Of a stretch of 45,746 bases of DNA, positions 24,854-33,649 are shown piece after piece. Source of the stretch: WVZL01 sp041862375 (lineage in GTDB: Bacteria > Acidobacteriota > Aminicenantia > Aminicenantales > Aminicenantaceae). The stretch is taken from NCBI GenBank assembly GCA_041862375.1, contig JBGVTE010000129.1:1-45746 (forward strand), read 5' to 3'. The stretch's first letter is position 1. Each line of letters begins with the position of its first letter. Made by a program: the position numbers and the translations under genes. The notes beneath the pieces were generated by a model. The model saw nothing but the letters and a program-made list of their open reading frames with translations. It was not told where the DNA came from and ran no database searches.

Positions 24854-27493
24854 TCAATTCGTTTTGACATTCCAGCCTTTCAGCCGGAACGCAGGAGTAT
24901 CTCCTCCAAGGTCCGCCTTCACAAAGCGAGCCTTGATTTTTTTGACTTCACCCGGAAGAAGAGAAACATAGTTATCCTCCCAGAAAATTGGTAAAATTGA
25001 TTGGCCGCTCTCTTTACCATAAACATTCAGTTCGATGAAAAAAGCCAGTTTATCTGTTGGATTTTCAAGGATCACCTGAATTTCCTGATCCTCCCCCAGG
25101 TCCTCGAATTCGTGCTGGGTATGAATTCTTACTTCTTGGAGCTCATCCAGACCTGAAAAATCGGCGAAGGCTTTACTGGGAGTGTAAAACCAGGTACTTC
25201 TGTCTTCATCTAAAACATCCTCTTTAGTAGAGAGCCAGTAAAAGTTGTCGCTGATTTTTTCTCCGGATTTATCCTTAAGCTTGAGATCGAAGAAATAAAC
25301 GGAGCTCAATCCTTCCAGCCTAGGCATATCAAGAATTTTTTTCGAAAGGTATTCACCGATTCCGACAGATAGCTCCTCAGAAAACACAACCTTGGATTCC
25401 AGGTTGAGCACACGAATCTCAGCCCTTAAATTCTCACAGGCTTCATGGGTGTCGTTGACAACGTAGATATTCTTGTCCCCGTAGTTGAACACGATGTTCA
25501 AAGGTTCGCAGGCTGTACGCGTTCCGTAGAAAGCTCCGTTAGGCATGAGGAAGTAGTCAAAAAGCTGCCAGAACATCTTGGGCCAGGCGGAGTTGTACAT
25601 CCACTGGATGATCCCCGTAGTGGTAGGCTTGTTCACACCGAAGGCCTCGAACATAGCCCGGATGGCTTCATAATTGGCTGCCTGAGCTTTAAAGGTAAAC
25701 TCCTCAACGCTAAGGGGCTTTCCGTAACGACTGTGGAAGGCCAAAAGGTAACGGTTAAGGGAATTGAATTCGTTGCGTGCGCAATGGTAATCCCAGTATT
25801 CATCAATCGGCCACAGATGATCTTCAGGAAGCATTTTCTTTAAGCTTTCTAAAGGAGGCGGTTGCGGCCCAGGCCCTGTTTCGGTGTTAAACCCATAAGC
25901 CCCGCCGCGTTTCTTGTCCACGTACCAGTAGTTGGGCGTCACATAATCATAGGGACCGTTCATCTTGACGGCTGTGGGTCCACTAATTTCGCTTTCCGAG
26001 TAGCCGCAGGCGGCCAATGTGGGACGAGTAGGATCGATCTCGCTCAAGGAAGCGTTATACCTTTCTTCGAGGGCGGGACGGGGAAGCATATCGCTGCCTA
26101 AAACCCACACAAAAATGCTTGGATGGTTGCGCAGCCAAACGACCTGGTCTCGTAACGAACGGGAGATTAATTCCATCTCTTCCTCGGTCTGGATACCGCC
26201 GAATTTATCGGCAGGTTTTCCCAGATAGTCCTCCCATTCCCAGTGACAGCTCCACCCGGCCATCAAGAGAATGCCATACTTATCTGCAAGGTCATAGATT
26301 CGGTGGCTGCTTCCCCAAAAACCCTCCAGGCGAATAGTATTGAGATGCATGTGACGAGCATACTGGAACTGAGCTTCGAGTTTTCCAGGCTCCTCTACCA
26401 GAAGCAGATCATCCACCCAGCCTCCGCCGCGGATAAGAACTTCTCTGCCGTTGATTTTATATCCACGGTGTCCCTCAGCATTTATATAATCCGAAACCTC
26501 TCGGATTCCAAATCGGGTAGCCTGCTTATCCGAAATCTTGTTCGCAACCACCGCAGTTAATTCCAAATCATACATACGGGATTCACCCAGATTGTTGGGC
26601 CACCACAAGTGAGGATTTTCCAGGACCAGGACATCATGCTCTTCTGGAGAGAAAACAATCTTTTTTCTCTCGTTGGATTCTAAGGTGAAGGATCGGCTGA
26701 ATAAAATATCCAGAATCTTGCCCTCTAAAATCCCGGAGACCTTCCTGTCACTATGGTTTCGCAGCTCGGCTGAGATTGTCAGCCGTGCATCCTGTAAAGT
26801 TTCCAGGTTGATGTCGCTTTGCACAAAAGGATTGTTCAAAGAAACCGGACCGCTCATTCGGAGCTTTGCCTCACGCCAGAGACCCATGTTCTCATCCGGC
26901 GGCCTCGGATTCCAGTCCACAAACCCGATGGTAAAATCTCCGGGTTGGGGAGGGATAACTTCCACAGCCAGAACATTCTTGCCCGCGACCAGCTTATCCG
27001 TCACATCCAGTTCAAAAATCCGGAAAGCACCCCAAAGTTCACTTGAGGAGGCGAGTTTTTTTCCATTAAGATAGACGTTGGCCCGGTAATTTATGCCCTC
27101 AAATACCAGCCAAGCATGCTCAAAGCTCTGGTTTGACTTTATCACAAATTCTTTACGGTACCACCAGGGCTGCTGGAATTGCTCTCTGGGAATGCCTTCC
27201 AGATTCTTGCCGAAAAAGATATCGCTGTAAACGCCATTTCGGACTAAGGCGGCCAAAACCGTGCTTGGAACTGGAGTGGTATTCCAACCCACAGTCTCAA
27301 ACTCAGGCCCTGAGATCACCTCTCCACTTTCTTTCACTTCAGAGGCGGCCTGAATTTCCCATCCCTCGGAAAGCAAGACTTCATTTTCTAGAGGTTCTAT
27401 CTTTTTGCAGGAGCAAAAAATCGAAATTATAAAAATTAATACAAAAACCAAAAATAAATTAGCTTGCAATTTTTTTCTTTTAAAAGCTCTCAT
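24854..27493 (-). CDS. GH2 family exo-beta-D-glucosaminidase-like lipoprotein
   Basis: The 879-residue protein has an N-terminal helix ending in FCSC, a possible lipobox. A GH2 sugar-binding domain (WYRKEFVIK; GKNVLAVEVIPPQ), an immunoglobulin-like domain and a TIM barrel follow. In the barrel, HPSIFVWVLGSDMLPRP and GGAYGFNTETGPGPQPP align with CsxA-type exo-glucosaminidases; the aspartate of GSD and the glutamate of NTETGPG are the expected acid/base and nucleophile. WQLFDYFLMPNGAFYGTRTA supports this subfamily. It probably releases glucosamine (or a related beta-sugar) from chain ends outside the cytoplasm. Its start lies inside the upstream gene (14-base overlap) behind AAGGAGG. Mannosidase-like activity is an alternative. 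Confidence 0.82.
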   Translation of the reverse strand: MRAFKRKKLQANLFLVFVLIFIISIFCSCKKIEPLENEVLLSEGWEIQAASEVKESGEVISGPEFETVGWNTTPVPSTVLAALVRNGVYSDIFFGKNLEGIPREQFQQPWWYRKEFVIKSNQSFEHAWLVFEGINYRANVYLNGKKLASSSELWGAFRIFELDVTDKLVAGKNVLAVEVIPPQPGDFTIGFVDWNPRPPDENMGLWREAKLRMSGPVSLNNPFVQSDINLETLQDARLTISAELRNHSDRKVSGILEGKILDILFSRSFTLESNERKKIVFSPEEHDVLVLENPHLWWPNNLGESRMYDLELTAVVANKISDKQATRFGIREVSDYINAEGHRGYKINGREVLIRGGGWVDDLLLVEEPGKLEAQFQYARHMHLNTIRLEGFWGSSHRIYDLADKYGILLMAGWSCHWEWEDYLGKPADKFGGIQTEEEMELISRSLRDQVVWLRNHPSIFVWVLGSDMLPRPALEERYNASLSEIDPTRPTLAACGYSESEISGPTAVKMNGPYDYVTPNYWYVDKKRGGAYGFNTETGPGPQPPPLESLKKMLPEDHLWPIDEYWDYHCARNEFNSLNRYLLAFHSRYGKPLSVEEFTFKAQAANYEAIRAMFEAFGVNKPTTTGIIQWMYNSAWPKMFWQLFDYFLMPNGAFYGTRTACEPLNIVFNYGDKNIYVVNDTHEACENLRAEIRVLNLESKVVFSEELSVGIGEYLSKKILDMPRLEGLSSVYFFDLKLKDKSGEKISDNFYWLSTKEDVLDEDRSTWFYTPSKAFADFSGLDELQEVRIHTQHEFEDLGEDQEIQVILENPTDKLAFFIELNVYGKESGQSILPIFWEDNYVSLLPGEVKKIKARFVKADLGGDTPAFRLKGWNVKTN

Positions 27494-28625
27494 TAGATTT
27501 TGCCTCCTTGACTATTTTTTTCACAACTTCCTTTTTTTCGGGATCCTGCTCAAAGTGATCCCAGGACCAGAAAACGACTCCAGCCGAAGGAGTTTTCAAA
27601 GATGCCGTCAGTGAGAGTTTAAACTCTTCGGCGGTAAGTTTTTCTGGAAGATAGGCTTCTTTGACTTGAATGCTGGGTATAATTTTCCCTCGAGTACGGC
27701 GGTACATATCCTGTACAACCGAACTTATCCAGGGAGGCTTCCTTTTCAGCATGTGGGCATAGCACATCGGAGATAGGTAATCCACATAAGGCGACAAGGC
27801 CGTGAGGTCCTGGCCTGCAATTATTCGGTAGGCCTCACTATAGTCATGTTCACGCCAGGGAACCAGATGGATATTAATGCTTATATCCGGCTTTAGTTTA
27901 CGGGCTTCCCGGCTGGCAGTTTTAACCATGCTGGTTATAATCCTGCATTTCCACTCAGTCCATGCCTGGAGATGATGTTTCTTGATCCAGCGGGCCTTTT
28001 CTGGAATGCTCTTAAGATTTTTAGGGATGGCAATACCGGTTTCCTCCTGAAACTTTTTCAAGCAATGCTCATCAAAGCAGGTGTTGGGAAGAGAATCCAG
28101 CGTTCTGTCGGGATAAACCATCTCCCAGAACACAAAGTAACGTATGAAATCCAGGCTTAAGCCGTCCGGGTCTAAATCCTGGATAAGCTCTTTTATGTAT
28201 TCAATCCGACGTTTCCGGTACTCCTCACGAGTGGGACAGATAAACTGCACCCAATCGTCCTGAGCTTTTTCTCCGGCATCCGTTACAGCGTAAAAACTCG
28301 GATACTTCTGCAATTCTTCAGGATTATAGAATACGGGAATGATGAGATAAACAGCTAGCCCGTTTTCGCGGGCAAGTTCACGGAACCTCCCTCGAGCGCA
28401 AAAATCCGGACTGACATAGGCCGTGTTAATACCCAGGCCACGCCATTCAATAAAAAGCTGTCCCAGGTCACCGCTATAATCATAAATCTTGACTCCGACT
28501 ATTAACTCCTTTCCCTGCTCTTCCTTGATAGCACTTTGTGAACAGCCATGATGGATCACAATAAGAAAAGCCGAGAGGATCAACAAAAGAATAGCCCCGT
28601 TTCCTTTCATGTTTCTACTCTTCAT
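27480..28625 (-). CDS. putative TIM-barrel glycoside hydrolase lipoprotein (GHL10/DUF4015-like)
   Basis: The 381-residue product has a signal sequence ending near HHGCSQS, probably lipid-anchored. ELIVGVKIYDYSG, GINTAYVSPDFCARG, GLAVYLIIPVFYNP and DPDGLSLDFIRYFVFWE read as successive strands of a (beta/alpha)8 barrel of the kind in uncharacterised glycosidase-like families; the DPDGLSLDFIR strand resembles the DGI-DYIR motif of DUF4015/GHL10 proteins. YVDYLSPMCYAHML and GVVFWSWDHF are likely later strands. Substrate unknown. The start overlaps the upstream stop by 11 bases; a second ATG at 28610 is possible. It sits between a sister lipoprotein gene and the GH2 gene. Confidence 0.65.
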   Translation of the reverse strand: MKSRNMKGNGAILLLILSAFLIVIHHGCSQSAIKEEQGKELIVGVKIYDYSGDLGQLFIEWRGLGINTAYVSPDFCARGRFRELARENGLAVYLIIPVFYNPEELQKYPSFYAVTDAGEKAQDDWVQFICPTREEYRKRRIEYIKELIQDLDPDGLSLDFIRYFVFWEMVYPDRTLDSLPNTCFDEHCLKKFQEETGIAIPKNLKSIPEKARWIKKHHLQAWTEWKCRIITSMVKTASREARKLKPDISINIHLVPWREHDYSEAYRIIAGQDLTALSPYVDYLSPMCYAHMLKRKPPWISSVVQDMYRRTRGKIIPSIQVKEAYLPEKLTAEEFKLSLTASLKTPSAGVVFWSWDHFEQDPEKKEVVKKIVKEAKSNESF

Positions 28626-29520
28626 CCGTGGGCAATACCTCTCTCAGAGTAAAATCAACCCAGAAGACCCCGCAATTCTGCTCAATCCGACTGGCAATGG
28701 CCTTCCCGATTTCAGCGGGAGGGATTGTCAATTTTCTCCACCAGGATTTATCCGGCCTGTAACCAATCTGGAAGAACACGGTATTCGGCTTAAAATAATC
28801 CGACCAGTATGCCACAAACTCCTCCAGCATGGCGTCAAAATCCTCGAGCATCTGGCTGTCGTCCACAAAAACGATATCACCCCTGTAGGTCGGGGGCATC
28901 CAATCCCGGTCCCAGTGTTTTAAAAACAGCTGATATTGGCTGTTGTGGGATTTCACTCTAGTTTCCCAGAGACGGGCAGTTTCATCATCCACCTTCACAC
29001 CCCATTCCGGATTCTCGGACTCGCGGTACCATTCCACATCCACACCGAAGCCGATCACACACTCATGGTGTTTGTACCTGTTTAAAACAAGGTCGATAAG
29101 ATCAAGCATATCAGCGCTGGCTGGCTCTACCTGGAGAAACACCTGTATCCCAGCTTGGTCAAAATGATCCAGATAAGGCTCATGCTTGTCCACCTCTTCG
29201 AATTCGATATTGACGTATTCATTGCTGTCCGAGGGAAAGTAAAGATGGCAGGCCTTGTTTCTCCGGAACTCTCCTACGATCCAAATAGCACAAGGAGCCG
29301 AGCCCTCAAAGTAGCCGCTCATGGTCTGCATAGCTAAACGCCATCCCTTGGGAGCAGGAAAGGGATCAATTCCGTAGCTTGAAGATCGGACACCCGCATA
29401 TATAACATTTCTCGGTATAATATGAATCGGAGGTCTCAAATCAGAGAATTTTTTCCTAGCGCAGCCTGCCGTCATGATTACCAGAATCAAAGAGAAACAA
29501 ATTAAAATTTTTAGTTTCAT
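28615..29520 (-). CDS. TIM-barrel-like lipoprotein of unknown function
   Basis: A 301-residue lipoprotein: the signal ends MTAGC, a good lipobox. Inside, AGIQVFLQVEPASADMLDL, HECVIGFGVDVEWYRES, DIVFVDDSQM and NTVFFQIGYRPDKSWW look like strands of a barrel, with acidic residues (DVEWYRE, VDDSQ) where glycosidases keep catalytic carboxylates. I do not recognise a named family. It overlaps the rraA-like gene by four bases and the next lipoprotein gene by 11, so it is translationally coupled in the glycan operon. A role in sugar binding or cleavage is inference from fold and context. Confidence 0.5.
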   Translation of the reverse strand: MKLKILICFSLILVIMTAGCARKKFSDLRPPIHIIPRNVIYAGVRSSSYGIDPFPAPKGWRLAMQTMSGYFEGSAPCAIWIVGEFRRNKACHLYFPSDSNEYVNIEFEEVDKHEPYLDHFDQAGIQVFLQVEPASADMLDLIDLVLNRYKHHECVIGFGVDVEWYRESENPEWGVKVDDETARLWETRVKSHNSQYQLFLKHWDRDWMPPTYRGDIVFVDDSQMLEDFDAMLEEFVAYWSDYFKPNTVFFQIGYRPDKSWWRKLTIPPAEIGKAIASRIEQNCGVFWVDFTLREVLPTDEE

Positions 29521-30383
29521 TTTTTCTTCCTCCTGACAGAATCATCAATGGTTAGTCCCAGCTTTTTGTAGAGGGCCTTTCGTCCTTCCATATCCTTTTC
29601 CATTATCTCACGGGCGAAAAGAGCAACTTTTCTCGCATGCTTACGGGGCACAACGATCACCCCGTCTCCATCAGCAACAATCACATCTCCCGGCATGACT
29701 AAAACTCCACCGATTGAAACCGGGCGGTTGACTGACTCGATCTCGTTACGACCAGGGCGTATCCCCCTGCCTGGCTTTCGAAAATAGAGGGGAATTTTTT
29801 CAATTATAATCTCATCCGTGTCCCGCGCACATCCATCCGTCACAACTCCGACACATCCGCGCGAAGCCCAATCCATGATGTTGTAAGATCCGATGGTCCC
29901 CACATCAGCATCCTCAGCATCATCGATGACCAGCACCGTCCCCTTGCGGATAAGGTCTACAAACGGCTCAGAGGAATAAGCGGTATAAAAGTGTCCTTCC
30001 CATCTCTCAAACTCTTCCGGAGCCATTTTCCCAGCCGGAGGCCTCTGGGTAGGCACATAGCGGGCGGTTACTGCAATGCCTGCGATACGATGGGAGAAAT
30101 GCTCTGTGTCCTTCCAGAGGGTATGAATTTTCGGGTTTACCAGCCCGATGCTGTGTAGTCCCGACTTATCCATCCCGTCAGAAACATCAGCTACACGTAA
30201 TCCCTCGAAAAGTTTGAGGACCTCCAGGTCTTCTTTCAGGCTGTAGACTTGAGTCCGGATAAAATTCTTCCCCGCACTCAGTTCATTCTCGTGAGATTCT
30301 TGACTCTTAAGGAAACCGCTCTCAAGCCCCCAGGAAAGAGAGCAAGTCACCATGGCTGCCATTATGAAGCGTAGAGTTCTCAT
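29517..30383 (-). CDS. exported RraA-like (HMG aldolase family) protein
   Basis: The 288-residue product has an N-terminal signal-like segment (RFIMAAMVTCSLSWG) and then an RraA/MenG-like domain. It contains LFEGLRVADVSDGMDKSG, GIAVTARYVP, GTVLVIDDAEDADVGTIGSY, GCVGVVTDGCARDTDEI, VMPGDVIVADGDGVIVVP and REIMEKDMEGRKALYKK. The RD in GCARD and the DGDG motif are family residues used for metal/pyruvate binding in 4-hydroxy-4-methyl-2-oxoglutarate aldolases. Family members are normally cytosolic, so a signal peptide is unusual. It is the first gene of the four-gene operon with a good promoter upstream. The activity is unknown; it may act on a product of the glycosidases. Confidence 0.75.
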   Translation of the reverse strand: MRTLRFIMAAMVTCSLSWGLESGFLKSQESHENELSAGKNFIRTQVYSLKEDLEVLKLFEGLRVADVSDGMDKSGLHSIGLVNPKIHTLWKDTEHFSHRIAGIAVTARYVPTQRPPAGKMAPEEFERWEGHFYTAYSSEPFVDLIRKGTVLVIDDAEDADVGTIGSYNIMDWASRGCVGVVTDGCARDTDEIIIEKIPLYFRKPGRGIRPGRNEIESVNRPVSIGGVLVMPGDVIVADGDGVIVVPRKHARKVALFAREIMEKDMEGRKALYKKLGLTIDDSVRRKKK

Positions 30384-30437
30384 TCTTCCACCATCCTCTT
30401 AAATTGTTGGTTAGTATCCATTATTTCAACGCCTTAC

Positions 30438-30466
30438 TTTATATCTTTTTGCTTTAAAATTTGCAA
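30438..30466 (-). promoter_or_regulatory. sigma70-type promoter of the RraA/glycosidase operon
   Basis: On the minus strand TTGCAA (30466-30461), a 17-base spacer and TATAAA (30443-30438). Transcription would start near 30431, 48 bases before the rraA-like ATG at 30383. Confidence 0.6.
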
Positions 30467-30575
30467 TTCTCAATTCCAATTTCTGTTTTAAAACCGACAG
30501 ATATTGTTTATAAATGGAGAGATCCTGATTCGAGAAATTTCTCTTGTGAAATTATTTAATATTTGAAGGCAAAAA

Positions 30576-30604
30576 AATTAATTATATTAATATTATAATT
30601 AATT
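30576..30604. repeat. AT-only perfect 11-bp inverted repeat
   Basis: AATTAATTATA and TATAATTAATT flank seven bases; the surrounding 90 bases (about 30560-30650) are almost pure A and T with more partial inverted copies. This is the core of a 600-base gene-poor gap (30384-30986) that also holds the glycan-operon promoter, a kinase relic and a terminator. It could be bent, easily melted DNA or a nucleoid-protein site. Confidence 0.5.
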
Positions 30605-30771
30605 TTATTAATATTTTATGCAATAATTATTAAAAAAATTAATTATGCAGATAAGAGTCAGATAAATTTAAATGCCATGGTCAGCATTAGGGAGACGATT
30701 ATCTCATGTTAGTTGGTTCAAATGGGAATAAGAATGAGTATTACTGACATTTATCGTAGATTAGGAGCTTA

Positions 30772-30870
30772 TTATTCAAAGTTCATTTTTTTCAGTAATT
30801 CCCTGAGCCTTGGTTCGGCGCGGATGCGGGAAGTATCAGGATTATCTGAATGACATTTGGGACACTCCAT
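30772..30870 (-). pseudogene. zinc-ribbon protein-kinase relic with the middle deleted
   Basis: The 32-codon frame begins MECPKCHSDNPDTSR and ends RLRELLKKMNFE. The first 15 residues match the start of the kinase at 36207 (MECPKCHLENPDDSR), also at DNA level. The last 17 look like the C-terminal end of a TPR-type kinase paralogue (PRLRELLKKM). AGGAGA lies about nine bases before the ATG. So start, ribosome site and stop survive while the whole kinase/TPR body is gone, in frame. Confidence 0.6.
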
Positions 30871-30930
30871 GACTGTATGTCTCCTACCTGCAGGGGAGCA
30901 TAAAGATTATCAACAAAAAAACCAAAGGGC

Positions 30931-30969
30931 AAAAAAAGGTACATGGAAAAGACTATTACGTGCCTTTTT
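30931..30969 (-). terminator. intrinsic terminator after the lipoprotein gene
   Basis: On the minus strand AAAAAGGCAC (30969-30960) pairs with GTACCTTTTT (one mismatch) and runs into seven Ts ending at 30931. It starts 18 bases after the stop of the 30987-31499 gene. Confidence 0.55.
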
Positions 30970-30986
30970 CTTACTTATTCTATGTT

Positions 30987-31499
30987 CTAGCGGACTAAGT
31001 TGAACCTTGATTCTGGCTGGGCAGATTTGAGTCGAAGCTCAATATAATAATGAGATATAAATCCTGTAAAAACTTCAATGGGAAGCTGGCCAATTCTTTC
31101 TTGGACATCGTCAGAATTGTTAGCTATGTAGTGATTATCATAATCTCCATTCCATATAGTATCATTCTCAACCCACTCAAGGAGAGCTTGTCTGCCTTCG
31201 ATATTAAAACTTAACATTCCACCCGCCTGGGAAAAATCGGAAACTGTAAATTGATGTTTTGTCAGGTAATCCCCCAATCCCATCGAAAAGACCAGTGACA
31301 AAGTTCCTTTGCTATCATCGATAACCAGAGTTGCTGTATAATCGCCAGCCCACTCATAACCGCCATGGGAGACACCACAATCATTGGCATAGAAAGTTCC
31401 GAAATATTCTATTCTCGATTTACTCTTACTGCAATGACTTAAGAATAGAACCAATATAAGTAAATACAAAAGGAGAAACCAATAAACCTTTTTTAACAT
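30987..31499 (-). CDS. hypothetical lipoprotein
   Basis: From the ATG at 31499 (AAAGG six bases upstream) the product is 170 residues. A hydrophobic leader (FLLLYLLILVLFLSHC) ends at a likely lipid-modified cysteine. The mature part has GTFYANDCGVSHGGYEWAGD, YTATLVIDDSKGTLSLVFSM and LEWVENDTIWNGDYDNHY, a beta-rich pattern with no recognised family. It is alone, with its own terminator. Confidence 0.65.
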   Translation of the reverse strand: MLKKVYWFLLLYLLILVLFLSHCSKSKSRIEYFGTFYANDCGVSHGGYEWAGDYTATLVIDDSKGTLSLVFSMGLGDYLTKHQFTVSDFSQAGGMLSFNIEGRQALLEWVENDTIWNGDYDNHYIANNSDDVQERIGQLPIEVFTGFISHYYIELRLKSAQPESRFNLVR

Positions 31500-31629
31500 G
31501 CTCAACCTTTCTGAATTTCTAATGGTTAAACTTGGTCTCCTCTTCTAGTTACGTCCTCACTAGTCTTGTTATTCAGGGATTCGATCAGAATTTATCTAGC
31601 TTAAGTTTCATTAATTATTAGAGGCTTTT

Positions 31630-33267
31630 TTAATCTTTCTCTTTCTTTCCAACATAGAAAATTAAATCTCTTGCGTCATTGAGGCCATCTTTGAAGATGG
31701 CGCTACGATATACTTCCTGCTCAGGAGTCAGGATTATCAGATCAGAGTACATGTTGTACATATAGGAATAGACATAATATTCGTGTTTATATTCTCTGCT
31801 ATATACCGCAGGAGGATTAACACGATGAGAGAACATGTATTCGTTCTTTCTCATCTGATACTTTGGTTTATCTGCCCACACACAAACAAACAAATAAGAG
31901 ACGTTTTTTTCTTGTAAATATCTAGATAATTGTTGGTTTTTCAGAACGCTTTGATACTCATAGCTGTTTACCAAACCATCTAAATTTATTACTCTTCGTC
32001 CTCCCCAAAATGCTAATCCACCTATATCTGTCCCTGCAAATACAGTCTCCGGACTTTGCTTTCTCATAAAGTGTTCTCTGGTATTCTCATCAAATTTAAC
32101 GAATTCCTTTATTTTATGCGGAAGTCCTTTCAGGTAAATAAGCGTAAAAAGAATTAGGACACAAATAATAATGATATTAAAGAAACGGCTGTACTTTACA
32201 AATACATAATGTAAGGCGAGAAAAAAAATGAAAACTACTGTTACTGCTGGCAATACTAAATACCAACGGGGCAGTCCTTTGTTCCACTTCTGGAAAAAGA
32301 CGAGATTAATTATTAATAGTGTGGGGATAACAGCAAACAGTGAATATATCAACCTCCTGTACATGATTTTCTTTTTTACCTGATTTATCAGGATGGCAAA
32401 TGCAACAGCAAGAGCGACTACTAACAATAATAAATTTGGATATAAAAGAGGCCTGGGTGTTCCAGAAAACCATGATTCAAGAATCGGATCGCTTAAATGA
32501 GAAAGTTGAACATTAGGTACTGGAAATGATGATTTTACAATGCCACTGATAGGCTCTAAATAACCAAATTTAATGTAATTATAAAGAATGTATGATAAAG
32601 ATGTTACTACCACAGGAATAGATAGTGCAATCTTCTTGAGTAACGTTATTTCTCTTTTTAATAAAAAGTATAAGAGTATCGGACCAACCACAAATATCAA
32701 TGTATCTAACCTTGATAGAAAGAGTAGAGGAAGCAGAACCGCTACAGCTATTAGTTTATCATTCACAATACCGTAATATAGATAAAGAATAAAAAGAGCT
32801 GCTATTGTTGTTTCCATTCCATAAGTGAACATGTTGTTTGTGCCTGGATATACAAGTATCAAAATTACTCCTAAAAACGCATATGAGAAGGGGGATTGCT
32901 TTTTCTTCAAACGGTAGGACATTAGCGCAGCAGATGATAGGATCAAGATGAAAAGCAGTATCTCTAAGGACTTAAAAGAAAATATTTGAAGGTTTAATGA
33001 AATTTTTGTGCCTATCAGTTTATACAAAAAGACTGTAATGATCATCCATAATGGATGAAAACCATTTGTTTTATTAATTCCGTCGAATGTAAAAAATCCA
33101 TAATCCACGTAATTTCTGGCTGTCACAATGTAATAATATGCATCATCGCTGAATTCATTCACTCCCTTATACCCGTTATAAAATTCCCCTGTAATGGATA
33201 GTAGACCTACTGCAATAAATGCTAGGCACAACCACTTGTATGGTTTCATCCCCGATGATCTATTCAT
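31630..33267 (-). CDS. GT-C-type membrane glycosyltransferase
   Basis: About 545 residues with ten or more hydrophobic helices. After the first helix comes NEFSDDAYYYIVTARNYVDY, whose acidic DD pair in the first outer loop is the hallmark of GT-C enzymes that use polyprenyl-phosphate sugars. NGFHPLWMI and GTDIGGLAFWGGRRVINLDG (near residue 430) also fit this class. It probably adds a sugar to a lipid or envelope glycan. The ATG at 33267 is chosen; GTG 33279 and ATG 33249 are possible. It is divergent from the GT2 gene, so the region looks like a small glycan-assembly locus. Confidence 0.72.
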   Translation of the reverse strand: MNRSSGMKPYKWLCLAFIAVGLLSITGEFYNGYKGVNEFSDDAYYYIVTARNYVDYGFFTFDGINKTNGFHPLWMIITVFLYKLIGTKISLNLQIFSFKSLEILLFILILSSAALMSYRLKKKQSPFSYAFLGVILILVYPGTNNMFTYGMETTIAALFILYLYYGIVNDKLIAVAVLLPLLFLSRLDTLIFVVGPILLYFLLKREITLLKKIALSIPVVVTSLSYILYNYIKFGYLEPISGIVKSSFPVPNVQLSHLSDPILESWFSGTPRPLLYPNLLLLVVALAVAFAILINQVKKKIMYRRLIYSLFAVIPTLLIINLVFFQKWNKGLPRWYLVLPAVTVVFIFFLALHYVFVKYSRFFNIIIICVLILFTLIYLKGLPHKIKEFVKFDENTREHFMRKQSPETVFAGTDIGGLAFWGGRRVINLDGLVNSYEYQSVLKNQQLSRYLQEKNVSYLFVCVWADKPKYQMRKNEYMFSHRVNPPAVYSREYKHEYYVYSYMYNMYSDLIILTPEQEVYRSAIFKDGLNDARDLIFYVGKKEKD

Positions 33268-33564
33268 GAATAAACACACACTCTCTCTCTATTCTCTTCG
33301 TCCAGCAGGCAGTCAAGTCGGCAAAGTCCATGGTTAAGACATCCCCTATTCTGGAAATAAAAAAGTAGTGAGATAAAAATACAGGCCTTCATCCTGTTAA
33401 AAGTGAAACAAAAGGTTACAGGAATCCCGACAATCAATGAAGGGATCATTTTACCTCGTAGAGAGTTCCTTTTCTTTCGACATGTTCAATCTTATCCATT
33501 TCTTGATGAATTGTCTATAAAAATTCTAAAGTAGAAATCAACTTGTGTATTTTAAATTTTTATA

Positions 33565-33591
33565 TTGACACAGACTTAGAAGTAATATATC
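33565..33591 (+). promoter_or_regulatory. promoter of the GT2 gene
   Basis: Consensus TTGACA at 33565-33570 with TATATC at 33586-33591 (15-base spacer; TATCTT two bases later gives 17). It lies 59 bases before the GT2 ATG. The rest of the 370-base gap (33280-33649) shows nothing else I can support. Confidence 0.5.
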
Positions 33592-33649
33592 TTTTATTTG
33601 TCCGATCTTTTTGGTGGGTTCCTTACTTACAATAAAGTAGAAGGAAAAA

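Noticed and set aside
25445..27614. Several plus-strand frames of 70-130 codons across the GH2 gene
   Set aside because: They are antisense shadows of a GC-richer gene with clear GH2 motifs on the other strand; none has a ribosome site or recognisable domain.
31570..31600. GATTCGATCAG as part of a tRNA T-loop
   Set aside because: No acceptor or anticodon stem can be formed around it; no tRNA found in the window.
33264..33449. 61-codon minus-strand frame just upstream of the GT-C gene
   Set aside because: It overlaps the GT-C start, has no ribosome site and no protein-like domain; the segment is better read as an untranslated leader.
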